DNA of 64,000 nt from Flavivirga aquimarina. Its GTDB lineage: Bacteria; Bacteroidota; Bacteroidia; Flavobacteriales; Flavobacteriaceae. Position numbers and translations under genes: made by a program. Each line of letters begins with the position of its first letter. The stretch's first letter is position 1. Below are positions 52,369-60,328 of this stretch, piece after piece. The notes below the pieces were generated by a model. The model was not told the origin of the DNA. It did not search any database and worked only from the letters and a program-made list of their open reading frames with translations. The stretch lies in NCBI RefSeq assembly GCF_030540835.1, contig NZ_JAUOEK010000055.1, positions 45,507 through 109,506 of the forward strand. The letters run 5' to 3'.

Positions 52369-54744
52369 ATGGAAGAGGAAGATGATAAAAACAAGAAGAA
52401 AGGAGGTAAAAAAGATAAGAAAATTTCTCAAAAAGTATCAAATGTAAACAACGAATATCTAAATGAAAGTACAATAGAAGTTGATGAAAACTCTGGCCAA
52501 ATAATTGGCAATCAAATCAACAAGCATTTTCATGGAAAAACTTTTATAGATCCCACTATCATTTGGGCACCAAATGAACAGAAAAGCACTGTAAGTCTTC
52601 ATAAGAAGGACATAAGAGCGTATGCGGAAAAATTAAAATCTCATCGTGGTCTCATACTTTATGGAGAGGATAAAACCTTGTTAGATGACAGTATTGACAA
52701 AATAATTAAAAAATTATCAGATATTGAAAACTTTACTCAATCAAATCGAAGGATATTTATTAATGTAAATAAAGGGAATTCAGGGATAAATACAGGTTTA
52801 GAATTTCATAATATTAATTTGAACACCTTAATTCATCCGAGTTTCAAAAGAAAACTTCCCACATTTATAAGAATTGACATTTCTAATCTTGGATTTTTAA
52901 ACTCGCTTTTTGAATATGAGAAAAGTCAGTATGATTCTATTATAGGAGAGTTTGAGAGGAATAATATCTTTTTGATTTGCTGCCTATCAAGCAAAGTTTA
53001 TGAGCAAGCACAAGCTTCCAAAGAGATTCTTCAGAAACTAAAAAATGACTACTTACTTCCTTTTCAAACTATTTCTTTTCTAGAAACTTTTTTCGAATAT
53101 CACTTTCCTAAAGAGGTAGATATACTTATCGGAAAATTAAGAGGGCAACACGCCAAAGGGCTTTGGGGATCTAAGAGAACTCAGAAGGAACTTTACGGCC
53201 AAATCATGAAAGGCTATAACTGTAATCCAGAAGTAGTAAAGGCTTTAATTATTGAACGTGGTAAAGCAAGTTATGAGGAATCCAAAAAGAGTTTTATTGA
53301 TAGTCTTCCATTAGCAGAAGAACCTCAGAAAAGTATCATTTTTACTGCAGCCTTTTTTCAAAATATCAGTGTTTGGGAATTTCAGAATATACTAGAGTGC
53401 CTTTTAGGGAATCGGAGTATTAAGCGAGAAATAACTAAGCAAATTGTTGACAAAAAGAATAGGGTCAAAAAGATTCAAAATACCGAAACAATTAAACTTT
53501 TTGATATCTGGCAAGAACATCGTGAAGACTTACTCAGCAATTGCAAACTAGAAGCAAGACAAACTGCCAACAGTCGTTTAAGCTTAGACTTTACAAAAAT
53601 AGGGATTGCGGATGAAATTCGTTCACATTTTCAAAATGCACTACCCTTGTATTTTATTGAACAGTTTGAAATTTTAAAGAAGGAGGGAGTATTTTTTGAT
53701 ACAAAGTATTCTGGGCAAACTTTAGATAACATGCATGCGCTCATTATAACTATGTTCGATTATAATCCGGCAACTTATACAGCAGAACTCCTCATTAATA
53801 TGTATCATGAAGTCATCCAGGAGAATGATCATGATATAATAGCCCATGCGAAATTCCGTAGGATTCTGTCGCTTATATTGGTGTTATCTAGTGATGATAA
53901 GTATAAAGACAGTATTACAACATTTTTAAACTATTTGCTTGAATTCAAATTTTCTTCTACCTTATTATATACCTTAGAAGAATTTGTTATATCGGGAGAA
54001 ATAGATTCAATATTTTGGGCAAAGAAAATACTGGATACCAATCCTAAAAGAGAGGTTTATAATCGGGTTTTAAGAATACTTATATATGATGTCGCTAATA
54101 CAAGCTCTAAAAACTATCAGAAGCTAAAGGAAATCAATTCTTGGATTGGCTCTGAAGTTAAAGGTCATGAACATAATTTAACAGCATCGCATTTTGCTGC
54201 ATTCTCTTTTCTATATCAGATAAGCGATTTAAGGTTGGAAATAGAACAATATGGAGAATGGCCTTCCAAACACCCTTTATTTAAATCTCTTGATGAGGCT
54301 GATGATTACAATGCCTATTTCATCTTTTTAATAAGTTGGCTTTTTAATGAGCATTCTTACAATTTATTGATTGGTTCATTTAATTCAAATCAAGAGGCAC
54401 ATCAAATTGATATAAAAGAAGCTGTAACACAGTATCTTACCTATATATTAGAATCTTGGAGTTTAGTCATTCAAGGAACTGAGGTAAATGAAAAGACATC
54501 AATAGCTACCGATATCAATGAAGCATTTATAAAAGCACTTTTAGAAGTTTTAGCAAGAACGCAGCTAAACGAAATACGAATCAATCTTGGAGTACTAGCT
54601 AAGAATTATACTAAAGAAATTGGAAAAGCATTAAGAAGTAGTGAACCTGAGAAAGAAAAAGTAGTCCGCTATTTTAATGCTAAAAAAACTATTGTACTTC
54701 ACCTAAAATTAGAAATAGAAACATCATTAAAAACTAAAAAATAA
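52369..54744 (+). CDS. Large NTPase-like (degenerate STAND-type) protein with N-terminal amyloid-like motif
   Basis: The 791-aa protein has a Lys/Asp-rich N-terminus and then the motif IEVDENSGQIIGNQIN (36-51) shared with the TIR tail upstream. From about residue 75 it follows a STAND-like order: a strand-loop-helix RGLILYGEDKTLLDDSIDKI where a P-loop should be but without GK[ST], a PTFIRIDISNLGF strand in the Walker B place and NNIFLICCLSSKVYEQ in the sensor place. A winged-helix-like SIIFTAAFFQNISVWEFQNI comes next, then a long all-helical region (about 390-791). I infer an inactive STAND-like scaffold or receptor. It overlaps the next gene by one base (TAATG). No closer family is recognised. 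Confidence 0.6.
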   Translation: MEEEDDKNKKKGGKKDKKISQKVSNVNNEYLNESTIEVDENSGQIIGNQINKHFHGKTFIDPTIIWAPNEQKSTVSLHKKDIRAYAEKLKSHRGLILYGEDKTLLDDSIDKIIKKLSDIENFTQSNRRIFINVNKGNSGINTGLEFHNINLNTLIHPSFKRKLPTFIRIDISNLGFLNSLFEYEKSQYDSIIGEFERNNIFLICCLSSKVYEQAQASKEILQKLKNDYLLPFQTISFLETFFEYHFPKEVDILIGKLRGQHAKGLWGSKRTQKELYGQIMKGYNCNPEVVKALIIERGKASYEESKKSFIDSLPLAEEPQKSIIFTAAFFQNISVWEFQNILECLLGNRSIKREITKQIVDKKNRVKKIQNTETIKLFDIWQEHREDLLSNCKLEARQTANSRLSLDFTKIGIADEIRSHFQNALPLYFIEQFEILKKEGVFFDTKYSGQTLDNMHALIITMFDYNPATYTAELLINMYHEVIQENDHDIIAHAKFRRILSLILVLSSDDKYKDSITTFLNYLLEFKFSSTLLYTLEEFVISGEIDSIFWAKKILDTNPKREVYNRVLRILIYDVANTSSKNYQKLKEINSWIGSEVKGHEHNLTASHFAAFSFLYQISDLRLEIEQYGEWPSKHPLFKSLDEADDYNAYFIFLISWLFNEHSYNLLIGSFNSNQEAHQIDIKEAVTQYLTYILESWSLVIQGTEVNEKTSIATDINEAFIKALLEVLARTQLNEIRINLGVLAKNYTKEIGKALRSSEPEKEKVVRYFNAKKTIVLHLKLEIETSLKTKK

Positions 54745-56990
54745 TGGCTTTTAAACTAATCAAAAAAGACATCAATCCACCTTACTTCGAAGCCTATAAG
54801 GGATATACGCCAAATACTGGTGAGAAATTAGTATTTGAGGACGAAAAAACCGGAGAGCTATATGCTGAGAAACCAGGATTTTCTCTTAAATCAAGAAAAT
54901 GGAAATACTTAGTAGTAGATAGTAGTATCCCAGTTGGAAAACGAGGATATTTTAGGAAATTGGAGAGTTTAGACGATGCTATGGAAATTACCTTAAAAAT
55001 AAATTACAATTTTAGGTTATTGACAGATATTGATATCCATTTTCTTCGGGAGATCATGTCTTCAGGGTCGTTACATACATTTTTTGAATCAAGATTAAAC
55101 CGATGGATAGATGAGTTTTTAAGTAAAAACCCTGATTTTATTTCTGACTTTTTTCAAGCGAAGAAAAGATTGTTACAATCTCTGAGAGATACTGCTCGAA
55201 CTAAAGGAATCCTACTTGAAATTGCCCTTTTAGATGATAATGAAGACCGAAATAATGATGAGATAAGTGGAGTCATAGATATTAAAACATCCGATTACTA
55301 CGGTAGGGTATCTTTAAACTATACACTAGATTGTGAGATAAAGGAAGATAACATCCCAAGAGGTAAATTATCCCTGGTCAGAAAGGATATATTGAAACGA
55401 GAAGTTAGAAAAGAGATTAGGGAAAGTATCGAAAGCATAGGTAATTTAAAACTACACACGCTATATTTTGATATCAATAAGAGTATACGAAGCAAAATTG
55501 AAAATAAATTAGAAAAATACCTTTCTAAAAAAGGCTTGAGACTCACATTTATCCATTTAAAAATCGACTTACCTAATGTCCCCTTATTTAGAGAACGATT
55601 TGACTATACTGTAGAAGGCAAAACGAAAAACACCTACCCAATTTCTATAAATCATTCCATAATACTTACGCTTGAAGATTTGGGAAAATACTACTCTTCA
55701 GGAATTACCGAAGTAGTACCGTGGGTTAAAAAAGAGATGACCCGAATAACGCAAGATTATATTTTTGAACACAATTTCACGGAATTAGTCATTGATTTTC
55801 AAGACCAATGGATTAGAGATGAAATGCGAAAAATTCTGGAAAATAAAGGGTATAGAATAAAACAGCTGATTACTATTCCTGATCTTGAAAAAGTAGTTCC
55901 TGATACTATAGAAATTGAAATTGGAGATGATTTGGAATTTGAAACTAAACGAAATGATGTAAAGGTCAAAATAGGAGTCCAGGTGAATGGAAAGGTAAAT
56001 GAGATTGAAAGAATGAAGGATATTTTGCATCCTAAAAAAGCAGTAAAAGATATCGTAGAGCTTATTAAAAAATCTGTTGTAAATGAAATAAGACTTATCA
56101 TCCATGCTATGGAGCCTCAGCATTTTTATATGCATTTTGATCACCCTTCTACAGATACAAATGAGGCTGCGGTAAGCGAACAAATAACAAAACGTATTAT
56201 AAAACTTCTAGAAGTAAAATACGGGATTGCTATAAATACATTTATATGTAAATCACTCGAAACCAATTTGGAGAAAAAGTTCAGGGAAATTCATATGCGC
56301 ACTAAAACGGTAGAAATAGAAAGTAAATCGGGAGAAATTAATGAAACAGTTAGGTTCGATGTTGTTAGTGTATTTAAGGATGGTTGGCACATATTTAAAG
56401 CAAAATGTGATACACTAGGAAAGCAAGATTCCACAGCTATGCTAGACGATATAGCTAAAAGAATAAAAGACAATGTAGAATCGGCCTTAGATGAGTTTAG
56501 ATTTGATTTTGTTGCCGTAAAGAACGTTGAATTCAAAACTAGGTTTTTTGAGTTTTTGAGAGCTTCAGCGCAGTCTATTAGTGAAGATTTTGGATTGGGT
56601 ATCACATTCAGTAAATCCATTGGCAGGGGTATGACCTCTGTTGAAAAAGATATGAGAGAAGAACTTAAGGCTGAGAGAAAACACAAAAGGAAAAAAAATA
56701 AAAAAATCAGAGGCGCTGAATTAAAAAAGTTGGATGCCATAAATACCAATAACATCGAGATGATCAAACTCTTGGGTGAAACCGAACTAAAGGATTTTAG
56801 AACCGATTATAAAAGCCCTGAAGAACTGGAAGAAAAAAGAAAGGTATTATTAAATGAAAGTCTGAGAGAAAAACTCGATTCTAAATATAAAGATTTAGAA
56901 GCTGGCGAAATCACCAAAGATAACTTATTGCATTCGTCATCAGGCGTAAAAAAGAAGTTAAAGAAAGGGACAAATAAAAATAAAAAGTAA
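54744..56990 (+). CDS. Unknown 748-aa protein with apparent tandem SPFH/band-7-like repeats
   Basis: I do not recognise a named family. Five successive segments show the same plan: a beta strand, two amphipathic helices, then a GI-containing strand pair. They lie at about 80-165 (ends KGILLEIALLDD), 172-275 (KKGLRLTFIHLKID), 295-385 (NKGYRIKQLITIPD), 400-510 (KYGIAINTFICKS) and 520-630 (DFGLGITFSKSIG). This plan resembles SPFH/band-7 modules. There is no transmembrane segment; the C-terminus (about 640-748) is very basic and helical (KAERKHKRKKNKKIRG). It could be a large oligomeric scaffold at a membrane, perhaps with the DUF4407 protein. The next gene begins four bases after its stop. Confidence 0.5.
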   Translation: MAFKLIKKDINPPYFEAYKGYTPNTGEKLVFEDEKTGELYAEKPGFSLKSRKWKYLVVDSSIPVGKRGYFRKLESLDDAMEITLKINYNFRLLTDIDIHFLREIMSSGSLHTFFESRLNRWIDEFLSKNPDFISDFFQAKKRLLQSLRDTARTKGILLEIALLDDNEDRNNDEISGVIDIKTSDYYGRVSLNYTLDCEIKEDNIPRGKLSLVRKDILKREVRKEIRESIESIGNLKLHTLYFDINKSIRSKIENKLEKYLSKKGLRLTFIHLKIDLPNVPLFRERFDYTVEGKTKNTYPISINHSIILTLEDLGKYYSSGITEVVPWVKKEMTRITQDYIFEHNFTELVIDFQDQWIRDEMRKILENKGYRIKQLITIPDLEKVVPDTIEIEIGDDLEFETKRNDVKVKIGVQVNGKVNEIERMKDILHPKKAVKDIVELIKKSVVNEIRLIIHAMEPQHFYMHFDHPSTDTNEAAVSEQITKRIIKLLEVKYGIAINTFICKSLETNLEKKFREIHMRTKTVEIESKSGEINETVRFDVVSVFKDGWHIFKAKCDTLGKQDSTAMLDDIAKRIKDNVESALDEFRFDFVAVKNVEFKTRFFEFLRASAQSISEDFGLGITFSKSIGRGMTSVEKDMREELKAERKHKRKKNKKIRGAELKKLDAINTNNIEMIKLLGETELKDFRTDYKSPEELEEKRKVLLNESLREKLDSKYKDLEAGEITKDNLLHSSSGVKKKLKKGTNKNKK

Positions 56991-56994
56991 CACT

Positions 56995-57891
56995 ATGGAA
57001 CTACAGTTAACCTTTAAAAATACGATTACAGGGCGTATTGAAGATGCAGAAGTCAATTCTAAAGACAGTCTTAATTCGATTCTAGAGACCATGATAAATG
57101 AGGGGTTAGTGAGTAAGGGGAATATTTTTAAACTGCCTGATGGAACTGTATTGGATAAAAATACAACTTTTGACAGACTGGGTTTGAATTCTGGAAGTAT
57201 TATTGAAATACTGAATAATGAAAAAGAAGTAACAAATAGTCAAGGAGGAAAAAAAAGGCCAAAACTTAAATCAAACCCAAAAGCACCTAAAACTTTTGAC
57301 CAATTGGGAGTTTTTGTTTTAGATGGTAGTTATAGTATGAATGATCTTACTACCGAAAATATTGCAAAAAAAGATGCAGTTAATAAAGCTATAAGACAAT
57401 TACTATCGAAATTTAAAGATAGTAGAAGTGCCAAAAACTTTTCATTTGCAGTGGTACTTTTTGACGATAAGGCCACTTTAAAATTGGATACTACAGCTTT
57501 ATTAAATATTGACTCCAAACTGGATTTTGACCCAACTAAAGGGCATAATAGCAATACTAAAGTTTATACAGGTTTAGCTAAGGCTAAAACCTTGGCTGAA
57601 AAATTCCTTGAAGAAAATGAACAAGGCAATATCCCTAAATCAGTAGTAATAGTATTACTCTCCGATGGTGAATGCCATAATCCAGAAACGACCATAAGTA
57701 CAGCCGTAGAAATAAAGAAAAGTGAAAGAATTAGAATTTGTACCACTTTTTTTAGTGGTTTGGAAAAAACGAATGCAGAAGCAGAAATTTTAATGCGCAA
57801 TATAGCTTCAGATGGTAAAAGTTTCGAAAAAACATATGATGTCAATACTTTAAGGGCATTTTTTGAGAATTCCTTATCAAAAGGCTTATAA
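56995..57891 (+). CDS. Ubiquitin-like (YukD-type) domain fused to a vWA domain
   Basis: The 298-aa protein starts with a beta-grasp domain (1-75: MELQLTFKNTITGRIEDAEV, FKLPDGTVLDKNTTFDRLGL, then SGSIIEIL), like YukD/EsaB. A linker (76-100) leads to a von Willebrand A domain with an intact MIDAS: Asp110-x-Ser112-x-Ser114 in VLDGSYSMND, Thr in KVYTGLAKAK and Asp in VVIVLLSDGE. It is cytosolic. With the PP2C and kinase genes directly downstream it forms the vWA-phosphatase-kinase trio known from TerY-P neighbourhoods, where phosphorylation is thought to control vWA-based complexes. Confidence 0.85.
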   Translation: MELQLTFKNTITGRIEDAEVNSKDSLNSILETMINEGLVSKGNIFKLPDGTVLDKNTTFDRLGLNSGSIIEILNNEKEVTNSQGGKKRPKLKSNPKAPKTFDQLGVFVLDGSYSMNDLTTENIAKKDAVNKAIRQLLSKFKDSRSAKNFSFAVVLFDDKATLKLDTTALLNIDSKLDFDPTKGHNSNTKVYTGLAKAKTLAEKFLEENEQGNIPKSVVIVLLSDGECHNPETTISTAVEIKKSERIRICTTFFSGLEKTNAEAEILMRNIASDGKSFEKTYDVNTLRAFFENSLSKGL

Positions 57892-58764
57892 ATGAATCAG
57901 AGTAAATCCACACATAGCCTAGTAGCATCTTGCTACGGTACTGTAAAAAAGAAAAATGAAGATTTTTCAAGTGATTGTAGTATAGCACATAAAAATATAA
58001 TTATGGTTGCTGATGGTATTGGAACCTCTGCATTTTCTGAAAGAGCATCAAAGGAGATCGTCAATAAAGGTATAAAATATTTTAAGAAAGAAAAGGAAGC
58101 TGTAGTCAACCTAAAAAGATACTTTTCAGAAATTCAACGGCATCTTGATATTCTTATAGATAAAGATCAAAATATTATAACGGAAAAAGATTACGGTTCA
58201 ACATTAATAACTGCTATTGAGACAAGAGATAAAATTCATATAGGTTATGTAGGTAATGGTGCTATATTCCATATTCGTGGAAATTTTACAGAGTTTGAGG
58301 AGACAGTTTATTATTTGCCATGGGTATGTGTTAATTATCTCAATCCTCATACGATTCCAGATAAAGGGAAACCTACCTTATTTAAACACTTTGGGGTGAA
58401 AAAGATGGGAGTGCCGACAGTCCCAACTGTAATTAGTTTAGAAAAAGATTTAGAACATGCGGGGGATATAATCGTAATATGCACTGATGGTATTAGTTCA
58501 CAAGATCATTTGGAAGTAGGTGAAGACGAGTACGAAAATTTATGGATAGAAGGCAGTATAACGCTGAGAATTTTATTAAACAAGCTACGAAATTATCTAA
58601 AAAAAGGAGATTATAGTAACACATCTTTAAAACTATTTCTTAAAACCTATAAACAACAATTAGAAAAAGATATAGTGAGCGATGATTTTGCTATTGGAAT
58701 AATAATTACAGAAACAGCTCTGAAGTATCAAAAAAAACACCAGGATGAGACAGGAGAAGATTGA
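57892..58764 (+). CDS. PP2C-family Ser/Thr protein phosphatase
   Basis: The 290-aa protein has the PP2C metal and phosphate motifs: GTVKKKNEDF (N-terminal Asn-Glu-Asp), IIMVADGIGTSAFSERASKE, DYGSTLITAIE, IHIGYVGNGAIFHIRG, IIVICTDGISSQDHLE and C-terminal IVSDDFAIGIIITE. Metal-binding Asp residues are present. It is encoded with no gap after the vWA gene and overlaps the kinase gene by 20 bases, so its substrate is probably a protein phosphorylated by that kinase, for example the vWA, SPFH-like or NTPase-like protein. Confidence 0.92.
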   Translation: MNQSKSTHSLVASCYGTVKKKNEDFSSDCSIAHKNIIMVADGIGTSAFSERASKEIVNKGIKYFKKEKEAVVNLKRYFSEIQRHLDILIDKDQNIITEKDYGSTLITAIETRDKIHIGYVGNGAIFHIRGNFTEFEETVYYLPWVCVNYLNPHTIPDKGKPTLFKHFGVKKMGVPTVPTVISLEKDLEHAGDIIVICTDGISSQDHLEVGEDEYENLWIEGSITLRILLNKLRNYLKKGDYSNTSLKLFLKTYKQQLEKDIVSDDFAIGIIITETALKYQKKHQDETGED

Positions 58765-60328
58765 AATATTAAGTTGTCTAACTACGGGGTTTCATATTGA
58801 TTTTGAAAACATTAAAGACATAATAATTCAAATTGACGATAGCAAAAACCCTAAAGGAGGTTTTGGTCAGATATTTCCATGTGTTAAAATGAATCAAAAA
58901 AAAACTTCTAAACCGATTTTAATAAAAATTTATCTAGAAAATAACCATCCAGGGCATCATACAATTCAAAAATTACAAAAATGTTTCAAATTAAAACAAA
59001 ATCAGTTGACTGCTATAAATAGCTCATTTTTTGATGAATACCCAGCATTAATTGCAGCTCCATTATTCAGTTTCGAAGGTAAAATAAATAATGAAGAAGT
59101 TAAGGGGTATGGTGCTTATGACTTGAAAGAAAAAGGATATGTTGATTTTAAGGATATATTAGAGGGTGAGGATTTTGAAGATTTTCGAGACATTTTTTAC
59201 AACGAATATGATTGGACAAAAAAGTTTAAAATGGCCTATGATTTGGTGAATGCTATCAATTTCTTATGGAACCTGAGATATATCCATGCTGATATTAAAG
59301 CTGATGCTATTTTTATTAATATTAATACTTCACATGCAGCTTTTATTGATTACGATAGTGGTGCTTTTTTTAATACTAATGATAATAATAAACCGGCGAC
59401 TTTTGGTGCCGCTCAAGATTGGCTAGCTCCAGAGATTAGAGCTTCTTTAAGTACCAATAAAGCAGGAAACCTCGAAGCTAATGTCAATATTTTTTCAGAC
59501 ACTTGGTCAATCAACGTAATGCTGTATTACATATTTTTTGGATTTAACCCTTACTATTTCCTTAATGAGATGTCTGATTATACCTTAAAAAATTATTTCA
59601 ATAAGAATAAATGGCCAAATTTTGACAGTACTCAATCTTTTATTAACAAAGAAGAATTGAATGGTACGCGGGCATTTCAAGAGTATTGCTACAATGAACT
59701 TCCTAAAGCTATACAACAATCCTTTGAACTTACTTTTAATGAAGGGTATTTTAACAAGACATCACGTTGTGATTTAAATCAATGGGTAAAAGTATTTAGA
59801 GATATTAGTACTGCACCGAGGATAATAGAATTTAAAGTACATCCAACGGTCATTACAAATGAAAGTGAAATAAATTTTAGCTGGCAAGTTGAAAATCACT
59901 ATAGTATTTACTTAGAAGGTAATAATGTAAGTTATTTAAATGAAATATCACTTCCAACATGTACAAATACCACTTACATATTAGAAGTCAGAAATTATTT
60001 TGGGAAATCCACATCGGAGCATATAGAGTTAAAAATTGATTTATCTAGATGTCGTATAAAGGAATTTAGATATTCTAGATGTTTATCAAAATATGGATCT
60101 GAAGTGTGTTTAAAATGGCAAATATCTGGTTATAAAAATATTTGGATTGATGGAGGACAGGAACATATTGGAGGGAGTATCCCTCAAATAGCTTTAAAAA
60201 ACAAAGAAACTATCCTAGTTGCTAAAAATATTATTGGAAAATCAGTCAAAAAGCTAGCAATGCTCAGAGTTTTAAAACAACCTGAGCTTAGAACATATAA
60301 AAGACCATTAAAAATACGTCAGATATGA
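58745..60328 (+). CDS. Atypical protein kinase with Ig-like C-terminal domains
   Basis: The 527-aa protein has a kinase domain (about 20-360): Gly loop PKGGFGQIF, Lys61 in PILIKIY, the catalytic loop YIHADIKADAIFIN (Asp183, Lys185) and metal Asp202 in AFIDYDSGAFF. The activation and APE-like region is AAQDWLAPEI. The Asn normally five residues after the catalytic Asp is Ala188, so activity could be altered. Residues about 365-515 form two Ig-like beta sandwiches (INFSWQVENHYSIYLEGNNV, TYILEVRNYFGKS), probably for partner binding. It overlaps the PP2C gene by 20 and the DUF4407 gene by 4 bases. Confidence 0.85.
   Translation: MRQEKIEILSCLTTGFHIDFENIKDIIIQIDDSKNPKGGFGQIFPCVKMNQKKTSKPILIKIYLENNHPGHHTIQKLQKCFKLKQNQLTAINSSFFDEYPALIAAPLFSFEGKINNEEVKGYGAYDLKEKGYVDFKDILEGEDFEDFRDIFYNEYDWTKKFKMAYDLVNAINFLWNLRYIHADIKADAIFININTSHAAFIDYDSGAFFNTNDNNKPATFGAAQDWLAPEIRASLSTNKAGNLEANVNIFSDTWSINVMLYYIFFGFNPYYFLNEMSDYTLKNYFNKNKWPNFDSTQSFINKEELNGTRAFQEYCYNELPKAIQQSFELTFNEGYFNKTSRCDLNQWVKVFRDISTAPRIIEFKVHPTVITNESEINFSWQVENHYSIYLEGNNVSYLNEISLPTCTNTTYILEVRNYFGKSTSEHIELKIDLSRCRIKEFRYSRCLSKYGSEVCLKWQISGYKNIWIDGGQEHIGGSIPQIALKNKETILVAKNIIGKSVKKLAMLRVLKQPELRTYKRPLKIRQI

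Noticed and set aside
56995..57891. Bacterial ubiquitination-like (Bil-type) system
   Set aside because: A ubiquitin-like domain is present, but there are no E1, E2 or JAB-peptidase genes and no C-terminal glycine pair.
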